A stretch of DNA of 49,848 nucleotides from JAVXNW01 sp036645575 (GCA_036645575.1 JAVXNW010000005.1:1-49848); one strand, 5' to 3'. Shown: positions 38,501-47,925, counted from the first letter of the stretch. The notes: generated by a model not told the origin, from the letters alone. Numbers and translations: made by a program.

Positions 38501-40392
38501 AGCGTCAGCACATAGCAAAAGCGCCCGGCAAGGGCGACATCGTCCGCCGCGTCAAAGGTGCTTTCCCCCCCAAGCAGCAGTTGATTGAGCGCCATCAGCG
38601 CGCCGCGCTTGCGCTCGTTGCCCATAAACCGCTTATCCACCGGGACGTAGACCCGGTTTCTGTGCAGGTAATGGTATTTATCCCAGCCGCACGCGCGGTT
38701 GAGCGCCGCCACGCCCTCGCGCGCGGCGTCCACAATCGCCTGATCGTCAGGCGATTCCGCCTGTGTGCCATCGCAAAAATCGCCCAGCAGCAGGTACTCG
38801 ATATTGCCCTTTGGGCAAAGCGCGCCCAGTGTCTCAAGCTGCGTCACAAGTTCGCGCGCGCGCTCGGGCGAGGTGATCAGCGCCGGCACCGTCACAAGCG
38901 TGCGCATGGCCTCCGGCACCTGATCGATCTCGAGCTTTAGCAGCGCCCGCGGGCGCAGCAGGTACGAAAGCCCCGTGTCGAGCAGCTGCCCCGCCGCCTG
39001 CCAGGCGATCAGCAGCATCGGAATCATCCAATACCAGTGCCCGGAAAAACGCATAATCGCCCCGCCGATCAGCGCCGTCAGCAGCAAAAATCCGACCAAA
39101 TACCCGCGTCCCGACGGGTCGGGCGTGATCTTGCGCAGCCGAACGCGCGCCGCCCCCAGCCGCGCCATCAGCGCGCGCCGCCCCGCGTCGTCGTACAGCC
39201 ACCAGCAGCAGGTTCCGCGCGCCGCGCAACTTTCCGAGTCCTCTCGCGCGTCCGGATCTTCCCGCCCTTCGCGCCCTTCCCAATCGGCGCGGCCTTCCGG
39301 GGCTTTGCGCCCTTCCCGCTCTTCCCAATCGGCGCGGCCGTCCGGGGCTTCCGGGGCTTCCCGGTTTTCCCGCGCTTCCCGCTCGATGGGGTCATTTTGC
39401 CCGGATCGATCGGCGTTCGAAGCTTGGGCGGCGCGCACGGCGTGGCGGGCGACCGTCCACTCAGACAGCCCGGATCGCCGCGCGATCAACCCGACTTCGC
39501 CCCGCACCAAATTGCGCGAGCGGTCGTCCATCGCGCAATAGACCGCGTCCTTTTGCAGAATCTGCTCGGCGCGGCTGATCTTTTGGAAGCAGTCTGCCCA
39601 GAAAAACCCGCCAAGCGCGCGCAGCGATCCGGTCAAGTTGGCCAGCACCAGTTGCCCAATCGCCTGTCGCTCGTGCGCGCGGTGCACCGAAATCCCGCTG
39701 TCGCCATCGCGCTTGTCCAGCCACTTCTCAAGCGCCATGCGCGCCTCGGGCGATTCCTGTTCGTGCAATAGCTTAAGCGCGCGCTCGCAAAAGGCGCAGG
39801 ATTCGCGGCCGGTCAATTCATGAACCGGCGCGCCCGCGTTCACCCACTTTTCGGCGCTGAGGCGCGCGCGCTGATCCGAGAGCACCTCCTGCGCCATCTG
39901 ATCAAACGAGGCGATCAGCGCAATGCGCAGCGCGCGCGGCGCAAGCCATATCTCCGCCATCGACAGCCCCTGCACGCGGTCAAATGCCTGCAACACCTCT
40001 GTCAAGCGCGCCTGGGTGACCAGCCCGTCCGAATGCGACACCACCCCGCCCATCAGGCGGCTGATGCGCGGCATGCCGTCGCGCGCCGGGATGCGCTTTC
40101 CCTTTTCGTGCGCGCAGTCGCGCGCCTCGACCTCGACCCAGCGGATGTTGTCGGTCAGCCAGCGCATCGCGGGCGGCAGCACCGCCGACTGCGCGGCGAG
40201 GCGCTCGGCCTCCCGGCCCAGCTTCATCAGGCGCGCCGCCGTGCCCCGGCCGGGCGCGAGGCGCGCCCGGCCGTTGATTGACCACTGCGCGGCGAGCGAT
40301 CGCGCATATTCCAGCATGGCGGCATCCGAAAGCGCCGCGTCCAGCGGCAGCGCGCCCTGTTCATTTCCGATACGCAGGCGATTCATACGCAT
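32536..40392 (-). CDS. ndvB: Cyclic beta-1,2-glucan synthase (NdvB/ChvB/Cgs type)
   Basis: A 2,618-residue membrane enzyme that initiates, elongates, trims and cyclises beta-1,2-glucan. Residues to about 430 are an N-terminal domain with a low-complexity Glu/Arg-rich insert (about 334-386, two 15-residue repeats). Membrane segments near 430-475 and in about 790-960 flank the GT84 glycosyltransferase with LTLDADTRLL (Asp632, Asp634) and RMHRWTRGDWQL. The C-terminal part is a GH94 phosphorylase domain with GSGDWNDGMN (catalytic Asp2296) and RGGWTWYTGAASWL. The length is near the 2,800 of rhizobial enzymes. Starts at 40392 or 40386 are both possible. The last residues come from a repeat. Confidence 0.92.
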   Translation of the reverse strand: MRMNRLRIGNEQGALPLDAALSDAAMLEYARSLAAQWSINGRARLAPGRGTAARLMKLGREAERLAAQSAVLPPAMRWLTDNIRWVEVEARDCAHEKGKRIPARDGMPRISRLMGGVVSHSDGLVTQARLTEVLQAFDRVQGLSMAEIWLAPRALRIALIASFDQMAQEVLSDQRARLSAEKWVNAGAPVHELTGRESCAFCERALKLLHEQESPEARMALEKWLDKRDGDSGISVHRAHERQAIGQLVLANLTGSLRALGGFFWADCFQKISRAEQILQKDAVYCAMDDRSRNLVRGEVGLIARRSGLSEWTVARHAVRAAQASNADRSGQNDPIEREARENREAPEAPDGRADWEEREGRKAPEGRADWEGREGREDPDAREDSESCAARGTCCWWLYDDAGRRALMARLGAARVRLRKITPDPSGRGYLVGFLLLTALIGGAIMRFSGHWYWMIPMLLIAWQAAGQLLDTGLSYLLRPRALLKLEIDQVPEAMRTLVTVPALITSPERARELVTQLETLGALCPKGNIEYLLLGDFCDGTQAESPDDQAIVDAAREGVAALNRACGWDKYHYLHRNRVYVPVDKRFMGNERKRGALMALNQLLLGGESTFDAADDVALAGRFCYVLTLDADTRLLPSAQKALIGLIAHPVNRLRVEDGRRKGYALIQPRVEVSAHNRFSRLLGGLGGVDSYPTHVSSAYQDACGRAIYGGKGIYDVRAFSQALAGRLPDGSILSHDLIEGALAGAGLASDVTVHDGFPSSVQGYFKRMHRWTRGDWQLAPFIFGALPLKMLDRFLMLDNLARSLNAAAVVLVLMISLWTGQSHALLIALLAAFWPLLLQFPSWDMEKLRQTLAQVALLPETAYTQLDAAIRALYRTFVSRRGMLEWTPAADAERAGKKEMGGALPGRVMALALIPVLFRPGWAPVALGVGLLFMIGMEWMRALETPEEKVALEAGQVEALRDLAARTWRFFEIYVPEDSPGLPPDNVQIDPPVGVARRTSPTNIGLYLMSCLSAKLLGFLSQEKMRLRMARTVETLEALEKWKGQMYNWYDLETRLPLAPKYVSAVDSGNLAASLLLCAGAVKGELGTRMERLAREMDFRALYDGARKLFYIGIDVEHDRLSESHYDLLASESRILSYTAIALGQAPIAHWFSLGRARNGPALISWSGTLFEYLMPELFMRAPEYALFPMSNRYVVALQRAAHPDGWGVSESGFFAFDLQMNYQYRAFGLNELSLRGGSFENVIAPYASMLALAIDAPAAAENLAQMVKRGWMGELGLYEAVDLDPARLPEGVKSRVVMSHMAHHQGMILSAIANCLTGDQLVRSFSARPEMRALELLLEEKNLRAPKRARRNLRAQEPFSARPLARATREGRAGQFPDGHLLFGAGSTCFVEAGGGGFLKAHGVMANRFREALVPGEADGLFVHVRIDDKYVNLLARVRFGEGEAQWRAKVGDVSVKLTQSVSPEDGRLTQRVEIQNAGARAVRARVVGCFAVALCAQAAQMAHPAFQQLFVFGQSPAPGTLLFTRKGREAGEQMRLVYVLDAPAGAIIGQESDLARLLGRDGALDRPESLAEDFAHTDGATLNPCAALRGEFALGPGEKKCAVLTCALCKGDQAVREVLGCAGREAAERAQMLAGTQARAMLDFLSIDAQTHHLLQRASAFLVYPQLKWERWTQAKLSRDALWALGLSGDLPIIAVFIGCKEQMPVAREAARAHEFYRAMGVHCDLVLVNDYGNDYLQPVREQMRNLIEHSHLRGIEKNNGGATLLEGQALGGEQVALLRKVAALCFDGGKGQLTAQIKRMLPVEADEKASVGQMRPDAKPGALKRLKFNGWGGFTQDGAAYAIDLMPGKPTPAAWCNILANPDFGCLVSERGGGFAWAFNSRLTRLTAWSGDPLREGFSHTLALRDTDMNRAASLIPVTPPARAIHTQGMTQYLSGAEGLRWTLTLFVDCALPVKCTHVEVINRSGRTRHLTLTTSCAFLMGAGAEEARMTCVRAGDGLIVARGAMAGAGYLALAGARYARGALALGFEIAPGAAFSADVLLGWAESADQCAQAASRFCEGIDPEARGAQGANRSEGAGESQRAGEGAGAKNMGGGEARLKRTRDWWEARLGRIAIHTPDVLINAMVNRWLPYQALAGRVMARAGLYQAGGAFGFRDQLQDMLCLIPIAPEMVRAHLLTCAAHQFEEGDVMHWWHAPAVGVRTHISDDMLFLPYVTHAYVKETGDRSVLREAAPYLLALTIPDGQEDVYAQAQEGNVSESLHLHCLRAIGRAARTGRHGLALMGSGDWNDGMNRVGEGSEGESVWLSMFLSEVAAEYAELCEDALAEKLRALSQKMRAAVEAAGWDGKWYRRAYYADASAMGSDDARAAHGCRIDLIAQAWAALGGFPGAEEAMGQAWDQLVDEKAGLIKLLTPAFDGIDQMPGYIAAYPKGVRENGGQYTHGACWGVMGWAALGQGERAWQALHMLMPFTHAATREGAQKYRVEPYVVAADVYGEPPFVGRGGWTWYTGAASWLVRATTSGLMGYERVGTRARLRAQLPEAWSEAQLCVAVGKSRYTLIVRRDATGATLDGRALDGEWVNLIDDASAHEAVFPLRVSCARHCGAVLRPRGD
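39236..39392 (-). repeat. 45-base tandem repeat inside the glucan synthase gene
   Basis: Encodes two adjacent 15-residue units, APDGRADWEEREGRK and APEGRADWEGREGRE, and degenerate flanks. It is a charged linker just before the first membrane segments. Slippage here would change linker length without shifting frame. Confidence 0.65.
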
Positions 40393-40641
40393 ACTTGCTC
40401 CGTTTCATACCAAAATGGTTCGGGACGCGTCCCGATAGAAACACGGACGCTTTCAAAGCCCGCGTAGATTTTTCCTCCGCGCAAGGCACGCAGCGCGCAA
40501 CAGCGCCAGCTTCGCAAGCCGGATAGCGCGCCCCGAAAAAGGAGCGCCACGCCGTTGCGTCCATGTTTGAAATTGAAATTAGTATGAACCACCCCGCGCG
40601 TATGTATACAGAAAGGGGCTTTTTAGGCGAGATGAGCGGAC
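40393..40641 (-). promoter_or_regulatory. Glucan synthase upstream region with a 14-base palindrome
   Basis: CGGGACGCGTCCCG (40421-40434) is a perfect palindrome about 30 bases before the start codon, a possible operator or leader hairpin. No convincing sigma-A promoter is visible; TATACA around 40605 is the best -10 candidate. The rest of this roughly 310-base gap, up to the hemW stop, shows no gene apart from the hemW terminator. Confidence 0.4.
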
Positions 40642-40668
40642 AAAAAAAGCCCCCCGGTCAGGGGGCTT
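40642..40668 (-). terminator. Terminator behind hemW
   Basis: AAGCCCCC (40647-40654) pairs with GGGGGCTT (40661-40668). Read on the minus strand the stem is followed by seven T residues. It ends the lepA-flavoprotein-hemW operon. Confidence 0.9.
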
Positions 40669-40704
40669 GGGGCGAATGCGGTGGTTTTCCTTATTCAGCG
40701 CTTC

Positions 40705-41796
40705 CTAGATCAGCTTCAGCACGACCGCGTTTTGCACGTCCATGCCCTTTTCGGTGAGCGATATGCGGCCTGCCGCCTGCCCAATCAGACCCAGCGCCTT
40801 CATCTGCGCGATTTCTTGCGCGCGATCCTTGACAAGCGCCTCGTCGATGCCGCGCGCGAGGCGGGTGCCCAGCAGGATCGCCTCCTCGCGCGCGCCGGCC
40901 TCATCGATCACCTCGCGCGCGCACTCGCGCCGCCCGGCCAGATAATCCGCCAGGCAATCGGTGTTGCTAAAGCGCGCTGAGTCCATCAGCGAATGCGCCG
41001 AAAGCCCCACGCCCAGGTAGTTTGCGCGCGTCCAGTAGGCCAAGTTGTGCCGGCACGCGCAGCCCGCAAGCGCGTAATTTGAGATTTCGTACCGCTGAAA
41101 GCCGCGCCCGCCCACGATGCGCGCGGCGGCATGCTGCATTTTCAGCGTCAGTTCCTCGTCCGGGGCGGGCAGTTCGCCCGCGTCCACGCGCGCGGCCAGC
41201 GGCGTTCCCGGTTCCAGAATCAGGCTGTACATCGACAGGTGCGTGGGTTTGAGGTTGAGCGCCTGCTTGAGCGTATCCACCCACTGCGCCATCGTCTGGG
41301 TCGGCAGCGCGTACATGAGGTCGAGGTTGAGGTTTTGAAAGCCCGCGTCCCGCGCAAGGGCGACCGTCTCCTCCACCTCGCGCTGGGTATGGATGCGCCC
41401 CAGCATCTGAAGCAATTCCGCCTCGGCCGTCTGCATCCCAAGCGACAGCCGATTGACGCCGGCGTCCCGGTAGTCGCGCAGCTTCGCGCGCGTGACGGTG
41501 CCAGGGTTGGCCTCCAGCGTGATCTCCGCGCCCGGGTCCACCTGAAACAGCGCCCGCGCCATCGCCAGCAGGTGCATGATCCAGTCGGCGGGAACCAGCG
41601 AGGGCGTGCCGCCGCCCACGAATATCGTCGAAATGGGACGCCGCCCATAGGTGGCGCGCGCCGCGAGCAGCTCGCTTTCAAGCGCCGCCAGATACGCGTT
41701 CCACTGGTCCTCGCGCCCGGCAAAGGAGGTAAAGTCGCAATAGGCGCACTTTTTTTTGCAGAAGGGGATGTGCAGGTACAGCGCAAATGAATCCAT
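40705..41796 (-). CDS. hemW: Radical SAM haem chaperone HemW
   Basis: A 363-residue radical SAM protein of the HemN-like HemW class, thought to deliver haem. It has the iron-sulfur motif CKKKCAYC in YLHIPFCKKKCAYCDF, GGGTPSLV and EANPGTV, then GVNRLSLGMQ and the C-terminal HemN_C domain. It lacks the extra N-terminal Cys and Arg residues of true coproporphyrinogen oxidase. ATG at 41796 shares one base with the stop of the gene before (TGATG). lepA-hemW linkage is common in Bacillota. Confidence 0.92.
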   Translation of the reverse strand: MDSFALYLHIPFCKKKCAYCDFTSFAGREDQWNAYLAALESELLAARATYGRRPISTIFVGGGTPSLVPADWIMHLLAMARALFQVDPGAEITLEANPGTVTRAKLRDYRDAGVNRLSLGMQTAEAELLQMLGRIHTQREVEETVALARDAGFQNLNLDLMYALPTQTMAQWVDTLKQALNLKPTHLSMYSLILEPGTPLAARVDAGELPAPDEELTLKMQHAAARIVGGRGFQRYEISNYALAGCACRHNLAYWTRANYLGVGLSAHSLMDSARFSNTDCLADYLAGRRECAREVIDEAGAREEAILLGTRLARGIDEALVKDRAQEIAQMKALGLIGQAAGRISLTEKGMDVQNAVVLKLI

Positions 41797-42413
41797 CAGC
41801 GAATGAAGTTGGTGCGCGCGCGCGGCGTCTCGATCTCCGGCGGCGTGAGCCCCGCCACGCAAATCGACTTGATCAGCCACGCGAGGTTCCGCCCAAGCGT
41901 GCGCATGACCTGCATCCCCTCCGCGTCAAGGCGCACCTCGTCCGGGGTATTGCCGTGCACCATGTTCCAGTAGCTGGAGGAGGCGATCGGCATCTGCGAG
42001 ATCGTGAAGTACTTGTTGAGCACGTCAAGGGACGCGGTGGTGCCCGCGCGGCGCGCCGATACGACCGCCGCGCCGGGCTTCAAGCGCATGTCGCGACCCG
42101 CAGCGTAAAACGCGCGGTCGAGCAGCGCCAAAAGCGCGCCGTTGGGCGCGGCGTAATAGACGGGCGAGCCGATCACCAGCGCGTCAGCCGAACGCATCTT
42201 TTGGATAAACGCGTTGACCGGATCGCCTTCAAATACGCACGCGCCCTTGGCCGCGCACGCGCCGCACCCGGTGCATCCGCGCACCGCGCCTTCGCCCAAC
42301 TGAAAGATTTCGCTCTCCACGCCGCATTCGCGCAGCGCCCGCGCGACCTCGTTGAGCGCGGTAAACGTGCAACCCGCCCGATGGGGACTGCCATTTAAAA
42401 GTAGCGCCTTCAT
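41796..42413 (-). CDS. Flavodoxin-fold NAD(P)H-dependent reductase with Cys cluster
   Basis: A 205-residue member of the FMN_red/iron-sulfur flavoprotein group. LLLNGSPHRAGCTFTAL is the FMN phosphate loop and GSPVYYAAPNGALLALLDRA the family second FMN motif. Between them CTGCGACAAKGAC has closely spaced cysteines that could hold an iron-sulfur cluster. The substrate is unknown. It sits between lepA and hemW and shares a stop/start overlap with hemW. ATG at 42413 or nine bases earlier is possible. Confidence 0.85.
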   Translation of the reverse strand: MKALLLNGSPHRAGCTFTALNEVARALRECGVESEIFQLGEGAVRGCTGCGACAAKGACVFEGDPVNAFIQKMRSADALVIGSPVYYAAPNGALLALLDRAFYAAGRDMRLKPGAAVVSARRAGTTASLDVLNKYFTISQMPIASSSYWNMVHGNTPDEVRLDAEGMQVMRTLGRNLAWLIKSICVAGLTPPEIETPRARTNFIR

Positions 42414-42479
42414 AAGCTCCATTCCTCCCCCGTCCCATTTCGATGCGCAAACGCCACCCGCCAGCGCGGCGCGAGCGCG

Positions 42480-44279
<1,800 letters not shown>

Positions 44280-44315
44280 GACCGCTCAAACACCCCTTCA
44301 TACGATATGGCCATC

Positions 44316-44357
44316 ATGATACGCGAAGAATCGCCAAAAAGCAAGCAGGCGCCTGCT
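44316..44357 (-). promoter_or_regulatory. lepA promoter next to a palindrome
   Basis: TTGCTT (44339-44344), 17 bases and TATCAT (44316-44321) on the minus strand form a moderate promoter. AGCAGGCGCCTGCT (44344-44357), a perfect 14-base palindrome, abuts the -35 box and lies between the divergent lepA and mntP genes. It may be an operator for either. Confidence 0.55.
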
Positions 44358-44410
44358 AAGCTTTGGCGCGCGTGAATAAAGTAGCTTAAAAGAAAGCGGG
44401 GGAAGTGCGC

Positions 44411-44953
44411 TTGAATGTTTGGGAACTTTTCATGATTGGGCTGGGGCTTTCGATGGACGCGTTCGCGGCGGCGATCGCGCAGGGGCTGCAAATGAAGGAG
44501 GCGCGCCTCGCGCGCGCGGTCGCGGTCGCCGGCACCTTTGGCCTCTTTCAGGCGCTGATGCCGGTCATGGGGTACCTGATGGGCGAGCGGTTTGAGGCGC
44601 GCATCGTCCCAATCGACCACTGGATCGCGTTTGCGCTACTCACCTTTCTGGGAAGCAAGATGCTGTGGGACGCGCGGGACAAAGGCACGCCGAGCGCGCC
44701 GGGGCCGCTTTGGCTGGTGGGGCTGGCCACCTCCATGGACGCGCTGGCGGTGGGCGTCACGTTTGCGTTCATGCGCGTAGCCATCCTGCCCGCCGCCGCT
44801 CTGATCGGCATGGTCACGTTTTCGCTGTCGCTCACGGGCGTGTGCCTTGGCAACCTGTTCGGCGCGCGCCACGAAAAAAGCGCGCAGCGGCTGGGCGGAA
44901 TGCTGCTGATGGGCATGGGCGTCAAGCTATTGCTCACGCACCTGCTCGCGTGA
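44411..44953 (+). CDS. mntP: Manganese efflux pump MntP
   Basis: A 180-residue six-segment membrane protein of the MntP (DUF204) family that exports Mn2+. The two halves each carry the metal-site pattern: GLSMDAFAAAI and GLATSMDALAVGV. A TTG start at 44411 gives the typical N terminus (M)NVWELF with GGGGGA seven bases upstream; GTG at 44405 is too close to it. No yybP-ykoY manganese riboswitch is visible upstream. Confidence 0.93.
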   Translation: MNVWELFMIGLGLSMDAFAAAIAQGLQMKEARLARAVAVAGTFGLFQALMPVMGYLMGERFEARIVPIDHWIAFALLTFLGSKMLWDARDKGTPSAPGPLWLVGLATSMDALAVGVTFAFMRVAILPAAALIGMVTFSLSLTGVCLGNLFGARHEKSAQRLGGMLLMGMGVKLLLTHLLA

Positions 44954-44986
44954 CCGGAAGCCCCCCGGCGCAATTTTCTAAGGGCA

Positions 44987-45015
44987 TTGAAAGACGCGGC
45001 AATCGATGGTATAAT
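44987..45015 (+). promoter_or_regulatory. Promoter of the MotA/MotB-like pair
   Basis: TTGAAA (44987-44992), 17 bases and a perfect TATAAT (45010-45015). The predicted leader before the start at 45176 is about 155 bases long, which leaves room for regulation. No structure I can name is visible in it. Confidence 0.8.
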
Positions 45016-45175
45016 AGGGCGTATCCGCGCAAAGTCCCAATGGATGGAACCGTCGCGCGCGGTTTCGCGTCTTAACATCTATTGATGGCTTGATTTTTAT
45101 GGGCGTTCGCCTTGCCGGGCGGCTTTTCCTACAATGGCCGCATCACCCCGCGTGATGAGAGGGAGCGATAGACAT

Positions 45176-46753
45176 ATGATGGATTGGTGGAACCAGATCG
45201 GCTCGGCGCTCTTTAGCAATATCGCAAGCGCGCTTGTGTATATTGCCATAGGCGTGCTCTTTGTCGTGTGCCTGATCAAGTGCATTGCGCCGGTGGTCAA
45301 CACGCGGCGGCTTTTAAAGCGCGCCACCCGCCAGATCAATCAGGGCGAGCGCTCCAAGCGCAGCTGGCAGGAGGAGACGTTTCTGGGCAAGGGCGTGCTC
45401 TACCCGCACTGGCGCGAGTACCTGAACAACCTGTTTTTTGCCGACGGCGAATTTCACAACCCGAGCAACATCGAGGATTTTATCAACGAGGACACCGTGA
45501 TCTATGGCCCGGGTCGCGCGCATTTTGCCGACGTCGCGCCGGGGCTCATGGTGTCGCTGGGCTTTTTGGGCACGCTGATCGGCATGTCGAGCGGCCTTTC
45601 CGGCTTTGACATGAGCAACGCGGAAAAGGTCATGGGCGCGATTCGCCAGCTGGTGCCCGGCATGCAGTACGCCTTCAACACCTCGATCGTGGGCGTGGTC
45701 GCGTCGATTTTGATCACGCTGACCAACCGCATCGTGAGCGGCGCGGCGATGGGCACGCTCACGGATTTTTATGCCGCGATGAACCAGCGCGCGGGCGTGG
45801 TCTCGGTCGATTCGATGACGCAGATCGCGATCTACCAGCAGGAGCAGACCGCGCTCATCCAGAAATTGGTCAGCGAATTTACCGGGAACCTGCCGGAGCG
45901 CCTGTCGAGCAGCATTGCGGACGCCGTGAACAAGTCGATCCTGTCGCTCAAGGACAACATGGACGACTTTATGAGCTTTTCGACGCGCGAACAGCTGCGG
46001 GGCGTGGACATCATCGTTCAGCGCTTCATTCAGCAGATGAACCTGTCGGTAGACGGGCAGTTTACGCACCTCAAGGAGACGCTTGAGTCGATAAACCACA
46101 CGCAACTGTCGCTTTCGGAGGGCGTTTGCCAGTCGCTCGAGGGGCTGAACCGCGTGTCGCAGAACATTGCGCAGGCCGCGCAGCTGTCGGGCAAACTGAC
46201 TAACGGCCTTGACAAGTACCTGTCCGCGCTAAACGCGACGTCTTCGCAGACGCAGGACGGCTACGACCGGATCGCGGCGAACTGCGAACACCTGGAGATC
46301 GTGTCGCGCCAGCAGAACAACTACTTGCAGTCGGTCGGAAAGTTGCAGGGCGAGGTGAGCCGAATCGCCGGGCAGTTTGACGAGCTGATCGCCCGGTTCA
46401 CGCAGACGCTTTCAGACAACGCGCAGGCGTCCGCGCACGCGCTCAATGACGCGGCCGGCAGCATCAAGCAGTCGAGCGACCTGCTGGCAAGCAACCACAA
46501 GGCGCTTGTCGGCGGCATTGCCAAGGACATCGACCGCACCTACAACGTATTTTTCAAGACCACCAACGAGGTGGTGGAGCACCTGGGCTGGGCGATCGAC
46601 GATGTGAAAAACAGCGTCGCGTGCCTGCCAGAGACGCTTCACGGCGCGACCGAATTGTACGCGCAGCAGGCGGACAGGCTGACCTGTGCGCTAGAGCGCG
46701 CGCAGGACGCGCTGGACGAAGCGGTGGACAAGCTCGCGCAGGCGCGGAAGTAA
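45176..46753 (+). CDS. MotA/ExbB-like proton-channel protein with long tail (ZorA-like)
   Basis: A 525-residue stator-type membrane protein. Hydrophobic segments lie at about residues 17-38, 120-142 (LMVSLGFLGTLIGMSSGL, typical MotA/TolQ/ExbB) and 165-188 (AFNTSIVGVVASILITL). The remaining 330 residues are predicted helical coiled coil with no enzymatic domain, the layout of ZorA in Zorya defence. ATG at 45176 has GGGAG ten bases before it. The partner begins 44 bases downstream. It is not a flagellar MotA: the lengths differ and no flagellar genes are nearby. Confidence 0.82.
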   Translation: MMDWWNQIGSALFSNIASALVYIAIGVLFVVCLIKCIAPVVNTRRLLKRATRQINQGERSKRSWQEETFLGKGVLYPHWREYLNNLFFADGEFHNPSNIEDFINEDTVIYGPGRAHFADVAPGLMVSLGFLGTLIGMSSGLSGFDMSNAEKVMGAIRQLVPGMQYAFNTSIVGVVASILITLTNRIVSGAAMGTLTDFYAAMNQRAGVVSVDSMTQIAIYQQEQTALIQKLVSEFTGNLPERLSSSIADAVNKSILSLKDNMDDFMSFSTREQLRGVDIIVQRFIQQMNLSVDGQFTHLKETLESINHTQLSLSEGVCQSLEGLNRVSQNIAQAAQLSGKLTNGLDKYLSALNATSSQTQDGYDRIAANCEHLEIVSRQQNNYLQSVGKLQGEVSRIAGQFDELIARFTQTLSDNAQASAHALNDAAGSIKQSSDLLASNHKALVGGIAKDIDRTYNVFFKTTNEVVEHLGWAIDDVKNSVACLPETLHGATELYAQQADRLTCALERAQDALDEAVDKLAQARK

Positions 46754-46797
46754 AGGGCTTGTCCCACGCGTTGAAACTTTTTTAGAAGGAGGCCCCT

Positions 46798-47925
46798 ATG
46801 CGGCACAACACGCGGCGCGGCGCAAGGCGCGCATCCGGCGAGGGCGGCAGCTTCTGGCTCAGCTTTTCCGATTTGATGAGCGCGCTGCTGCTTGTGTTCG
46901 TGCTGGTCATGTTTTATAGCGTGTACCAATACCTAGACATGCTGGAGATCAAGACGGCGGAACTCATGCGCCAGTCGGGCCTGCTCGACCAAAAGCAGGT
47001 GGAGCTTGACGAGAAGGATCAAACGCTCACCCAGAAAAACGACGAGCTGATCCAGAAGACGAGTCTCCTCGATCAATCGCAGGCAAAGCTCACGGCGTCA
47101 GAGCAAGAAATGATCACGCAGCAGGCAAAGCTACTATTGTTTGAAAAGGAGCTCAACTCCTCCGAGGCGCTGTTGGCGGAGCAGCGCAGCAAGCTGGACG
47201 CGCAAAATCTGCTGCTGGGCGACCAACAGGCGGCGCTTGAGGCGGCACAGGCGCAGATGGGCGAGCAACAGGCGCAATTGAGCGCGCAACAGGCGCAGAT
47301 GGGCGAGCAGCAGGCGCAATTGAGCGCGCAAAAGACGCTGTTTGAATCCCAGCAAACGCAGCTGGCGACGCAGCAGCAGAAGCTGGACGCGCTGGTGGGC
47401 GTGCGCGCACGCATCATCGCCTCGCTGGGCGAAGCGCTCAAAAACGCGAACGTGACCGCCCGGGTGGACGCGCAGACCGGCTCGATTACGCTGGACGCGA
47501 GCGTACTGTTCGACGTGGGCAAATCCGACCTCAAGGAGGGCGGGAAGGCGGTGCTCGACCAATTCCTGCCGGTCTACCTGTCGGTTTTGATGGACTCGGA
47601 AAACGCCGCCAACGTGGCGGAGATCATCATCGAGGGGCACACGGACACCGACGGCACCTACATGGCCAACCTCAAACTCTCGCAGGAGCGCGCGCTGTCG
47701 GTCATGCAGTACATCTTGGGCGACGAGTACACGGGGATCACCGGCGGCATGAAAAAGCGGCTTCGCCAGATCTCCACCGCCAACGGCCGCTCGTTCGCAA
47801 ACCCGATCTATGGCGCGGATGGGCTGATTGACAAGACCGCGTCGCGGCGCGTGGAATTTAAGTTCCGGCTGCAAGACGAGCAGATGATCGAGGATATGCG
47901 GCAATTGCTCGAGACGATGAACTGA
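46798..47925 (+). CDS. MotB-like OmpA-domain protein (ZorB-like)
   Basis: A 375-residue stator partner. After a short basic N terminus, FWLSFSDLMSALLLVFVLVMFYSVY is a single membrane segment with the conserved proton-carrying Asp (Asp25), as in MotB and ZorB. Residues 50-205 are a Gln-rich coiled coil including two exact 14-residue repeats (AQMGEQQAQLSAQQ). Residues about 228-345 are an OmpA peptidoglycan-binding domain with VLFDVGKSDL and IEGHTDTDG. AGAAGGAGG precedes the ATG. Together with the upstream gene it should form a cell-wall-anchored ion-driven motor. Confidence 0.85.
   Translation: MRHNTRRGARRASGEGGSFWLSFSDLMSALLLVFVLVMFYSVYQYLDMLEIKTAELMRQSGLLDQKQVELDEKDQTLTQKNDELIQKTSLLDQSQAKLTASEQEMITQQAKLLLFEKELNSSEALLAEQRSKLDAQNLLLGDQQAALEAAQAQMGEQQAQLSAQQAQMGEQQAQLSAQKTLFESQQTQLATQQQKLDALVGVRARIIASLGEALKNANVTARVDAQTGSITLDASVLFDVGKSDLKEGGKAVLDQFLPVYLSVLMDSENAANVAEIIIEGHTDTDGTYMANLKLSQERALSVMQYILGDEYTGITGGMKKRLRQISTANGRSFANPIYGADGLIDKTASRRVEFKFRLQDEQMIEDMRQLLETMN
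47251..47334 (+). repeat. 42-base tandem repeat in the MotB-like gene
   Basis: Two almost identical 42-base units (47251-47292 and 47293-47334) encode 14 residues each, exactly two coiled-coil heptads. Duplication therefore lengthens the coil in register. Confidence 0.8.

Noticed and set aside
44280..44410. A yybP-ykoY manganese riboswitch before mntP
   Set aside because: The spacer lacks the conserved GGGGAGUA-type core and is too short after the palindrome.
45176..47925. Flagellar MotA/MotB or a complete Zorya system
   Set aside because: There are no flagellar genes and the MotA-like tail is too long for MotA; ZorC, ZorD and ZorE are absent, so neither label is justified in full.
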